This document shows, piece after piece, positions 55,553-64,000 of a stretch of 64,000 nt of DNA (position 1 is its first letter; every line of letters begins with the position of its first letter). Source of the stretch: Nilaparvata lugens (lineage: Eukaryota > Arthropoda > Insecta > Hemiptera > Delphacidae); contig NC_052518.1 of the NCBI RefSeq assembly GCF_014356525.2, positions 35,601,705-35,665,704 of the forward strand. Reading direction: 5' to 3'. A program made the translations under genes and the position numbers. The notes under the pieces are model-generated. The model worked only from the letters and a program-made list of their open reading frames with translations, made no database searches and was not told where the DNA came from.

Positions 55553-58133
55553 CATTAAAATAATACATTGAAAGGAGAGAAAAAACAGACGTTGGTCCAA
55601 AACTTCTTCTACTCCAATTTTGATTAAAATGTCCAAATTCAGGTTAGGTTTCTTTTCACACACTTTTCACTTAATACAATTTTCACTCAGAAACAGCATA
55701 ATAGAGAATTTTGAATTTAGAAGTTTTACAGAAGAAATAAATACAGAAAATCCATTAAAATAATCATTCTAAAACTTGATCATTGTGATACAAGTTATTC
55801 TAACTGGTTATCGGCAAAATTGTAATACTTTTATCAAGCATTTGAATGTAAATAAATAGCCATTTCGAATTTTGTTCTTAGTTCCATTCTCTTGTTTGGA
55901 TTTGTAAGAATCTTTTCATCATGAACGTTAACATTTAGTATTTTCAAGCCTTTTTTTCTTTCTGGTTAATCAATCCAATTATACCAGCCTCAATAAATTT
56001 GTTCTTAAGTCTATTCTCCAATCTGGATTCACAAGAATCTTTGTAATTTTTTGCTAATCTTTAGTATCTTGGAGTTATACATTTTTCATTTTGATAATTC
56101 TTCAAATAATTATCAACCTCAATATTCAAATATTACATATTATTCAATTTTGAAGATTATTTCAAGTTTTACTATTAGATGTGATTCAATTTTATTTTCA
56201 TCAACTGCACTATAGGCTAAGTCATTTTCAAGATTGTATTATCAGTATTGTATTTCTCGTTAAAATTGCATTCCTGTAACATCACTTATATCAAATTTTA
56301 TTGGAAGATTTTCACACTCAATTTTTTTCTAATATTTTCTAATACTATAGTTCTTATCTATTTTATTTGGAATTTTGCTTACTTTCAACTACATCTCAGA
56401 AGTATTAAGAAATTTTAGCATCACATTGATATAGTGATTGCCCACATTTGAAACATCACAAGTATTTATTAAAATTGAATATCATCAATTGGATTATTAT
56501 TGTCAATCATTCTTGACCCAGTATATGTTTACTTGCACTTCTGGAACTTTTGTATGTTCAAATTTTATTTTGCACCAATCTTTGATTTATCGAAATACAT
56601 ACTTATATGATTAAAAACCTATTGTTCTCATTTGGTATTGACCTTTCCTATTATTCATATATTAATTAATTTCCCCTAAGCTATCTAGTAGCTACCAGTA
56701 ACTCCAATGATCATTTTGCATTTAACTTCTGATCAATTTTGGATGTACAACAATCATTTAAAACTCTATGTGTGATTGGGTTAGATTCAGAAATAACACT
56801 CTTAGTTGTTTCATTAATTTATTACCAGAGTCCACTGCTCTTTTCATCCAGATCAATTCATACAGACTCGTTTGTGAGTTCTGGCGATAAAGAACTATGC
56901 TTCCTTTCCTTGGTGGCTCACTTACTACGAGTTCTTATCCATTCAGTTTCTTTAGCCAATCCTTCTTAATTTGTCGAGTAGTTATTGGCTGCTGAGCTGA
57001 TAGGCTCCTCGTGATACGCATACCTTGTTTCCTCTCTGAAAACACTGCATCAACTGAGTCTGATCGTTAACTTGGCAACCGCGCTTTTTTCTATGACTCT
57101 AATCATCACTGTTATTGGCTGATCTGGATCTCATCTCTCTTCATTTCCCTGCTCCGCATATCCCACCAAGTCGGAGGTTGTTCTCAATACTGTACTAACG
57201 CAATTATTATAAACTATACGGAGTTCTAACGCAATACTGTAATACTTCTCATTTACAATGCAAATGACATCAATGTAGTATCATTGGTAGATAAAATAAT
57301 AAGGTAGTCCTTGTGCTATTTTCTTCCAAATTTGTAGGTGACAAAGTCCAAGATAAGGTTAAAATTTCACATGTACAATTTTTATGAAATTTGAGTCCAA
57401 AATAAACAAGAAAACTATACATTTTGAATTGATAAATTGATTAGAAATATTCATTCCACTCAATTACCACTTGCAACGAATAATATTGAGTTATTATGAA
57501 AATTTGGAATAATTATTTTTTCCAACTTGAAATCATTATTTGATGTAATGATAACTTGTAAGCTATTTACAAGTTGGTTTTGAAATTGTGAGTTATAAAT
57601 CTCTCTGAAAAATACCCAAATTCATTCGAGTACTGGAGTGTGGAAGTATTGAAGTGTGGGCAACTTAGAATTTGCTTCATTCCACTCAATGTCCTATCTA
57701 TTTACAAATAGCATACTCTTCTGGAATCAACTGGCTTTAAAGCTTACAACGCTCTCCGATTTGGAAATACGGAATACAATCTTCGATGACGTGACTCTCA
57801 AGTCTCAACTAAGGTGATTGAATTTATTATAGTTACAATTTTTCAACAGTCGAAAGTGACACTGATGAGTAGTAGTGTAATTATATTCATTCATTTCAAA
57901 TTTCAAACATCTTTCATTGAAACAATTTGCCATTTTTCATTCTCTTATATTGTTCGAAATTGTGAATTTGATGATTGTGAGTAATTTTAGCTCCTTAGGC
58001 CTAATGTCTCACTGACTGTTCTATGAACAGTTATTATTTCCCTCCTTCATATCTGATATTTAGAATTTTATTCTGACAAGGAATAGCAGGAAAATACAAT
58101 GAATTGATTAAGTATTATTTTTATGAGACTTAC
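54835..58133 (-). other. SLC6 intron: mostly unassigned
   Basis: No gene seen. Contains (TTTA)n at 55525-55552 and, at 57185-57260, phrases such as CTCAATACTGTACTAACGC and AACGCAATACTGTAATACTT that resemble the subterminal repeats of the transposon at 18-25 kb. Confidence 0.4.
55525..55552. repeat. (TTTA)n microsatellite
   Basis: About seven TTTA units. Confidence 0.9.
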
Positions 58134-58337
58134 TAAGCAGATGACAGGTGTAGTGAAGACCCAGCATACTTTCCATCCAGCCCATGGGTAATATCCAATC
58201 ATCTCTTTTATCCCATCATAGAATCTGTTGACTCCAAAAGCCCAGGATACAGCAATGCACTCGAAAAATATCAGGAATAACAAGCAGAAACCACTCACAG
58301 CGTAAGAATCCAGTATTTGGAACACATACATTCCGCC
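58134..58337 (-). CDS. SLC6 transporter exon: TM10 and start of TM11
   Basis: Minus-strand exon of 68 codons, phase 0 at both ends, after TTTACAG and before GTAAGT. It encodes [49 protein letters not shown] and [14 protein letters not shown]. The FFEC helix, GVNRFYD loop and start of segment 11 are conserved SLC6 features. The protein co-transports a small neurotransmitter with Na+ and Cl- across the plasma membrane. It is spliced from 59600-59731 (1.26 kb intron) to 39225-39392 (18.7 kb intron). Confidence 0.92.
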
Positions 58338-59599
58338 CTGTAAAGTTAAACGAAAATTAACTCAAAGTAAATTATCATTCAATATGTATTTTCAATGCGA
58401 AAATAAAATTTCAATATTAAAAAACTATCTATCATTTCTATTCTTTTCAGTAATCCACTTAATTGGTATCCTTTCCTCATTTATTGAACAATACTTTAGG
58501 GTACATTGAAGAGAAAAGATCAGGCATAAACTCGAAATTTCTTCTTTTTCTTAATTTAGTTGAATAAATATCATTCAAACCAGATGAAACTATGTAAGAT
58601 TTTAATTCAGTGTAGAATTTGATAACTAGATACTCTTGAATCAATCAATCATCTATGAATATTTATATTCAATAATGTTATAGTATCAACTATGAATCTC
58701 TTGACTTCACACTAGTGAGATTAATTTAAGAATCGTCAATCCTGCTGCATCAATGAAGGGAATTTATGATATTCAAAACTATCAAAAATTGTTAAAAAAA
58801 TCATATCAGTAGCGCTATTTTACCAAACTGTTAGGGGAGGGCAAACACCAGGGGGTATGAGGGGTTATGAAGTACCTACTAAGGGTCCGAGTTTTTTCCC
58901 CCAAGAATATTACGTCCAAAGATGTAGTTATATGCTTCATTATTCCTGTTGTCCTTGATGCTTCAATACAAAAATATGATTAATCATTAACAAGAGTAGT
59001 TTATTAATTTATCATTGAATATTCATCGTAAATAAACAAAGCGGCCCAAAAATGAGGTATACAGTTATACAGAGTTGGTGAGAATTAGGAAACAGCTAAA
59101 CTGATTGTCCGATTGTGTCTTCTTCTGCTTCCACTGTAGTACGTTGCAACTTGCTAATTTCTCTAATAACTCACTGGTTTTACCCTAATTATTGTACACA
59201 CTCTATCTAAGCTTCAGTAATAATTTCTTGGCTATTAAGCTAGAATGTTCATACTGTGGAAGAAATTATACTACTGCTGATCTAATTTAATTAATGAAAG
59301 TATCGGATTTCAATGTTTCACATAGATAGGCCCCCATTTTCATTATCAATTTTTCCGATCTTTTCAGAAGGGGAGGCTGCCACCTATAAATGGCATCTCT
59401 GAATGGAACTATTATGGGAAATAATTAATTTGTGACTGATATCATATTGAACACAAACACAAATGAAACAACTTGGGAAATCATTAGTCTATTGTCTCGA
59501 CTAGAATACAATGCAGAATATTTTTTATATTATTCCTTTCGAATAATTGCAATTTACCTTTGAAATAATCTAGTAATCATATCTTAATAGTTATATTAC
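58338..59599 (-). other. SLC6 intron between TM9 and TM10 exons
   Basis: No gene seen. G-rich phrase GGGGAGGGCAAACACCAGGG at about 58833 may belong to a repeat. Confidence 0.5.
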
Positions 59600-59731
59600 C
59601 TTCGATATACATGTGAAACCAGCTAGATACGATAAGATGCATACTATTCCTATGAAAACCTCCTTACGTCTTCTCAGTAAATGTGGGTATTCATCCACCA
59701 TAGCTGTTATGAAGCCCTCCATTGTACAAAA
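59600..59731 (-). CDS. SLC6 transporter exon: TM8 end and TM9
   Basis: Minus-strand exon of 44 codons, phase 0, after TTTTTACAG and before GTAATA. It encodes [26 protein letters not shown] and [25 protein letters not shown] is the form typical of GABA transporters; monoamine and glycine transporters differ here. It joins directly in sequence to GGMYVFQ of the next exon. Earlier exons (segments 1-7) would be at higher coordinates; I find none up to 64000, so the gene extends beyond the window. Confidence 0.92.
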
Positions 59732-60560
59732 CTGTAAAAACGAGTAATAATCGAGCACAGATCAATATTGATTGTTAATGAAAATCTAGAAAGGAAATAA
59801 TCAACCAGCACAATGGAATAACGTAATGTGTTTCTTTCATATGAATCAGTATTCATAATAATATGTTCATCTACGACCATGTTATAATTTGAACATTACA
59901 ACATCACAATCAATCCCATAAGAGCTACCTTTTCGTAATGGATTTTCAAAAGTATAATATTCAAATCATGCAACTGTTTCTACATTACAGTACGACGTCA
60001 TAATGCAAGATTTCCCAGGAACAGTGTCGAAGAACTGATTGCTGAACTAGAATTAGCTGATCGGATCAATAATATAATCTTTTCAGTTCTAAGCTACAAG
60101 TCAGTAATATCTTCATCTAAATCTACTTCAATCTATTCTCATCTCTATAATATATGATAATCTATCATGTTTGATGACAATTGATCTTTATAATCTATAA
60201 TAAGCTATCAAGTTTAAGAAGAAAATGATATCACTTAGGAGGCCTTAGGCCTCAGGCCTTACTATATGAACGGGATTTTTCAGCGAACTGATACTCTGTT
60301 TCAGTGAGTTGATACTCTATAATGAGCTACAGCAATCGCAAAGTAGTATACAGTTATCATGTTTAGGTGTCTTGGATACAATTAACAGTTTATTCAATCT
60401 GTGACACAAAATGGAGGAAAGATAAAACCGCAATCTAATAGACTCCTGACAGGCTGTGTATCTTGGCGCAGTAATAAATAGCTCGGTTGGTAGGATTACA
60501 TGACTTAATTATATCTTGGGCAAGTTCTTGAAGATAGAAACAGACCCTAATAATTATATT
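59732..60560 (-). other. SLC6 upstream intron, no feature
   Basis: No gene seen; small palindrome GGCCTTAGGCCTCAGGCC at about 60242. Confidence 0.4.
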
Positions 60561-60564
60561 GTAG

Positions 60565-61258
60565 GGTACCTCAAGATGTCTGAACAACTTGAAGCGCTTC
60601 TAGTCATTAATAGGGAGACTTCAATTTGAGTGAAGTAACAGATAGTAGGTAATTTCAATCTTTCTGCTGACTCAAGTAGAGCCGGATGTATTTTTGAAAC
60701 AATGCCTCTTCCAAATTTACGTTCTTTCAATGATGTGCTTATGCTTAATGTGCTTAATACAAATGGAAGAACCCTTGATCTGATATTAAGTGGTATCCCT
60801 GTTGAAGTAACGATCCTATTCTTACGGAAAATAGTCATCATCCCGCACTTTTCTTTTAAGTAGAAATGTCTTGAATGCATTTCCCCGCCACTGAAATTTC
60901 CTATTATAACTTCAAAAAATCCAATAATCTTTATCTAACATTGAACAATTCAGATTGGGAGAAATTATATTTCATTGATGACGTAGATGAGGCTGTTGAT
61001 TATTATTATTATGATTTATTTCACAATGCTATGAATTGGTGGATCCCCAAGGTAGAGAAGAAGAGCTGCGCGAAATATCCTTGTTGGTTCAATAGTGATA
61101 TAATCAAAAATTAAAAATTGAAGAATAAATTAATTTTCAAGATATTATGTAGAAAGATCTCAGGAAGTTAGGACCACTTTGAAAATGCTGATAGTTGTAG
61201 CTTATCATACAAAATGATGTTAAGACTAATTTAAGACCTTTTTGGAACTACATAAAAA
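60565..61258 (+). pseudogene. LINE endonuclease C-terminal fragment
   Basis: GNFNLSADSS, CIFETMPLPNLRSFND, NTNGRTLDLILSG, HHPALLF, and then YYNFKKSNNLYL, DWEKLYFIDDVDEAVD, WWIPKVEKK and YPCWFNSDIIKN. This is the end of an AP endonuclease and the linker before the reverse transcriptase in a Jockey/CR1-type LINE. It is cut off at about 61258 where the next LINE's 3' end begins. Shifts and stops are present. Confidence 0.7.
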
Positions 61259-61524
61259 ACAACTTACTTACTTAATCAATCCTCTTTTACCGTTAGATGT
61301 CGAGGTTTACGAGAGCCCTTCATCTTTATCTTTCCTGCGCCTTCCTTCTCACTCCTCTCCACTACATGCCTCTCTCTTCCGCCATCTTTCGAACACCATC
61401 CTCCCATCTCTTCCTCGGTCTTCCTCTCCCCCTAGCACCCACAACCTTGCAATCTCAGACCCTCCTTGGCAGTCTGTCAGTCGGCATCCTCACCACATGT
61501 CCCAGCCACCTCAACTGTGCGGCT

Positions 61525-62679
61525 TCAATCGTTTGCTTCAGAGGTTTGGAATTCAGGCTGTTTTTGATGTTTTTGTTTCCTTATCCAATCCCTTCTTGTT
61601 TTCCCCGCTACCCTCCCCAAGTATCTCATCTCTTGTGCCTCCAGTTGACTCTGGCTTCTTTCAGAGAGCGTCCATGTTTCGCAAGAGTAGGTTGGGATTG
61701 GAACATATGTAGATCTGAAAATCCCTAATTTGGTAGTCTGGCTCACCTCCCTTTTGCTCAGGAACTTTCTAGATAATGCCCAGTACAACCTTCCTGCCGC
61801 TGCTGCTCTATTGCTTATTTCGTTTTTCATCCTTCCATCACAAGCAATAGTAGCTCCGAAGTACTTGAATGACTCCACTTGCTCCAACTGTCTTTCCCCG
61901 ATGAATATCTTCAACTGCCTCTGATCTTTTGCTACATGCATCACTTTTGTCTCATCCAGATTCATTTGCATGTTCTATTTCAGCAGCTATTCCTGCCATA
62001 TTTGTAAGTTGTTACTAAGACTCTCTCCAGACTTAGCCAAGAGGACGAGATCATCAGCAAAAGCAAGCTCCGATGCAATTACCCTTTCCATTCGCCAATT
62101 GCCCACAAAAAACTTCCTTTGCCTCTGGTTGCAGGTCTTCATAACGCAATCTAATAGCACATTGAACAGATAGGGAGAGAGGACATCTCCCTGTCTCAAA
62201 CCCATCCTCATCCTGAATTCCCCCGACACTAAGTTTCCCAGCCTTACACAACCTCTGCAATTTTTATAGAAACTTTTTATGCCTTCTATGAGATTCCTTG
62301 ATACTTCTCTGCCTTCTAGCTCCTCCCACAAACCAGCCCATGGTACCATATCGAATGCTTTGACCAAGTCTATGAATGCTAGGTACATTTCATTCCCATA
62401 CTCCAAGTTTTTCTCTATAACTTGTCTGAGCGTGAAGATCAAATCCTGTGTACTTCTTTGAGGTCGGAACCCACATTGTGCCTCATCCAGTTGATGTTCC
62501 ACTTGTTCCTGTAGCCGATTCTGCAAGATACGAGAGTAGATCTTCCCTGGAACACTGAGAAGTGAGATGCCTCTATGGTTTTTACACTCTCTATTATCAC
62601 CACTTTTAAAAATGGGTATTATTATTCCCAACTCCCAATCTTTTGGAATCTTCTTGTACTTCCAGGCAAGCCTCAGCAC
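61525..62679 (-). pseudogene. LINE F reverse transcriptase
   Basis: Frame 62679-61987: WELGIIIPIFKSGD, NHRGISLLSVPGKIYSRIL, QCGFRPQRSTQDLIFTLRQ, FIDLVKAFD (motif A), GLRQGDVLSPYLFN and LAFADDLVLLA, with the FADD catalytic pair intact. After TAG near 61987 the frame continues from 61971 with MNLDETKVMHV, ESFKYFGATI, TYSCETWTL and WIRKQKHQ. Downstream, a shifted frame near 61520-61380 has LRWLGHVVRMPTDRLP and RKRWEDG. A stop and shifts inactivate it. Motif order fits the RTE-like group. Confidence 0.8.
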
Positions 62680-62699
62680 CCTCAGTAGTAGCTTCTCTC

Positions 62700-62960
62700 C
62701 ATACCACAGTATACATACAGTATGGAAACTTGGCTAGTACCCTGACGCAAAAATCCGCCATCTTGTTAGGAAGCGCCGCATTGTAATAGTATTGATGGTA
62801 GGTTCGGATCACTTTAATGATCCGGATCTATTGATCTCGTTCACTGCCACGAGCCAATCAGAAGAGCAGGATTGGAACTTCCCAAGGTCACGTGACGTAT
62901 CTAGTATTTGCGTCATGTAAAAAGCATTGGTTGGATAGGCGTTTGACTACAAGTTTCCAT
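62700..62960. mobile_element. MITE-like insertion inside LINE F
   Basis: It interrupts the LINE frame between GHRIGTEW-type codons at 62950 and WREATTEG-type codons at 62700. Partial inverted repeats ATGGAAACTTG and TGACGCAAA occur on both sides. Boundaries are approximate. Confidence 0.4.
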
Positions 62961-63420
62961 TCTGTACCTATTCTGTGTCCATACACCCCCATGTACTTGA
63001 CCATCTCAGGTGTAATCTCATCATGCCCAGCTGCTTTTCCAACCTTCATTTTGTTAATTGCTGCCCTCATCTCTTCCTGCCTTATATCCTCTTCCACCAG
63101 CATCACTTCTGGGTGAGTGATCTACCTCTACCTGTGAGTGATCAGGGGTACCTCTCACTTCCCCCTCCAACAGCTCACTCCATCTACTCATAATTTCTTC
63201 ATCTTTAGTCAGTAGGGTTCCTTCCTTACTTTTTATATACTTCAGAGGACAAGGTTTCTCAGTTATCATACTTTTCAGGATTTTGTAGAACAGTTTCTGA
63301 TTTCCACCAAAATCTGACTCCATCTTTCTTCCAAACTCCTACCAGCTCATTTCCTTAGCTCTTTCCACAACATTTTTGGCTATTGCTCTCTGCTCCTTAT
63401 ACGAGTTGTAGTCCTCCCGC
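62888..63420 (-). pseudogene. LINE F linker before the reverse transcriptase
   Basis: Right to left: EQRAIAKNVVERAKEMSW, a TAG, EFGRKMESDFGGNQKLFYKILKS, EEIMSRWSELLEG, then a shifted frame EDIRQEEMRAAINKMKVGKAAGHDEITPEM, the standard lead-in to the RT fingers. It is cut at about 62950 by the MITE-like insertion. Confidence 0.65.
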
Positions 63421-63429
63421 AGTTCTATT

Positions 63430-63649
63430 TTTTATTGTTAATCTTAGTGAAAGTTGTAAGAACGTTCAATAATTATTCAGGTGTCGAACTATTTCTAATG
63501 TAATACTTATATTTATCTTACTTTGTATTTTGTTCTTGTTTTATTAATTGTATAACATGCTTTGTATTTTCTTTGTTCTATTGTGCAATGGGTCTCTTCA
63601 GACCTTGCACACGAAATAAATAATCAATCAATCAATCAATCAATCAATC
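63430..63649 (+). mobile_element. LINE 3' end with (AATC)n tail inserted in LINE F
   Basis: Ends with CAATGGGTCTCTTCAGACC, an AATAAATAA and seven AATC units. It matches the 3' end of the LINE at 43540-44775. LINE F coding sequence resumes on both sides. Confidence 0.65.
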
Positions 63650-63654
63650 TTTGA

Positions 63655-64000
63655 CCGCAAGTATTTGCTACAAAGTTTCTTCTTCTTCTGAACCTCTATT
63701 TTAACCTCAATGGTCCATCACGACATTTTCCTCTGCAGAGAGCCGACCCTCATTCTACCACATACTGTTTCTGCTGAGGTCATGATAATGCATTTGAAAT
63801 GTGTCCAGCACTCCTCTAGATCATCAGCTTGCATAAGATATTCAGCCCGCCTCACTTTTTCAGTTACTATCTCTCTATATTTTTGATTGTAACTTTGCTC
63901 CTTGAGCTGAAAGGTTCTGATCTTGTACTTTCGAGGCATTTGTTTCCTACTATTTGGCTTATACTTTTGAGTTTTCAAAGCCATTTTCATTAATAGCAAG
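63655..64000 (-). pseudogene. LINE F upstream coding fragment, cut by window end
   Basis: A frame from 63999 to 63718 gives MPRKYKIRTFQLKE, VTEKVRRAEYLMQADDLEECW and HFKCIIMTSAETVCGR: a charged linker seen between endonuclease and reverse transcriptase in this type of LINE. It continues beyond 64000. Confidence 0.55.

Larger units (their letters stand above)
61262..64000 (-). mobile_element. LINE F (RTE-like), interrupted by two insertions, running past the window end
   Basis: Minus strand. The 3' tail has TAAG units at 61262-61275. The body carries endonuclease-to-RT linker sequence (63999-63655 and 63420-62890) and the reverse transcriptase (62700-61500). Insertions: 62700-62960 (foldback-like) and 63430-63649 (another LINE's 3' end). 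Confidence 0.7.

Noticed and set aside
61242..61728. Two Ser/Pro/Leu-rich plus-strand frames with leader-like starts
   Set aside because: They lie antisense to the LINE F C-terminal domain and have composition typical of antisense frames.
60000..64000. Upstream exons of the SLC6 transporter
   Set aside because: No segment on the minus strand matched the expected membrane segments 1-7; only LINE sequence was recognisable.

Overview
The window is eukaryotic, AT-rich, intron-bearing DNA from an insect. The few host-coding segments match an insect SLC6 neurotransmitter transporter, and the transposons and LINEs are arthropod-like. The overall repeat style suggests a hemipteran, possibly a planthopper, but that is recall and inference; nothing in the window names the species. 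There is no bacterial operon, CRISPR array, rRNA or convincing tRNA.

Layout. 0-1.7 kb: a frameshifted relic of a cysteine-rich CXC-domain protein and a (ATT)n-tailed repeat. 2.0-11.26 kb: a decayed Maverick/Polinton element with most genes on the minus strand: protein-primed family-B DNA polymerase, chromodomain integrase, several small genes, a packaging-type ATPase, an acidic protein and a short Gly-rich protein. 11.4-14.9 kb: a TTAA-flanked foldback element, a diverged repeat array and a (CA)n tract. 14.9-17.6 kb: a minus-strand LINE relic. 18.08-25.48 kb: a DNA transposon with terminal inverted repeats, subterminal repeats and a five-exon DDE-like transposase gene, broken once. 25.55-28.5 kb: an errantivirus-like LTR retrotransposon reduced to LTR, primer-binding site, gag and integrase. 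28.5-33.04 kb: a second Polinton fragment on the plus strand (capsid-like, BIR-like, OB-fold-like and fibre-like genes), ending in the same terminal repeat as the first. 33-37 kb: LINE fragments and a GC-rich foldback.

37.4-59.7 kb carries a host gene on the minus strand. Three consecutive phase-0 exons (59600-59731, 58134-58337, 39225-39392) encode transmembrane segments 8-12 of a GABA-transporter-like SLC6 protein, with a possible tail exon near 37.4 kb. Its 18.7 kb intron holds a heat-shock-type promoter with no coding frame after it (40.9-41.2 kb), nested LINEs and several small foldback elements. One LINE interrupts another exactly inside the FADD catalytic motif. 60.5-64 kb holds two more LINE relics, one of them with two insertions.

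Working relationships: the two Polinton pieces share terminal and upstream sequences and carry complementary gene sets (replication, integration and packaging in one; capsid, fibre and accessory in the other), so they look like two copies of one family that lost different halves. Nearly every mobile-element gene has frameshifts, stops or deletions. The least damaged long frames are the 808-codon LINE frame at 47.2-49.6 kb and the transposase gene at 18.7-23.8 kb.
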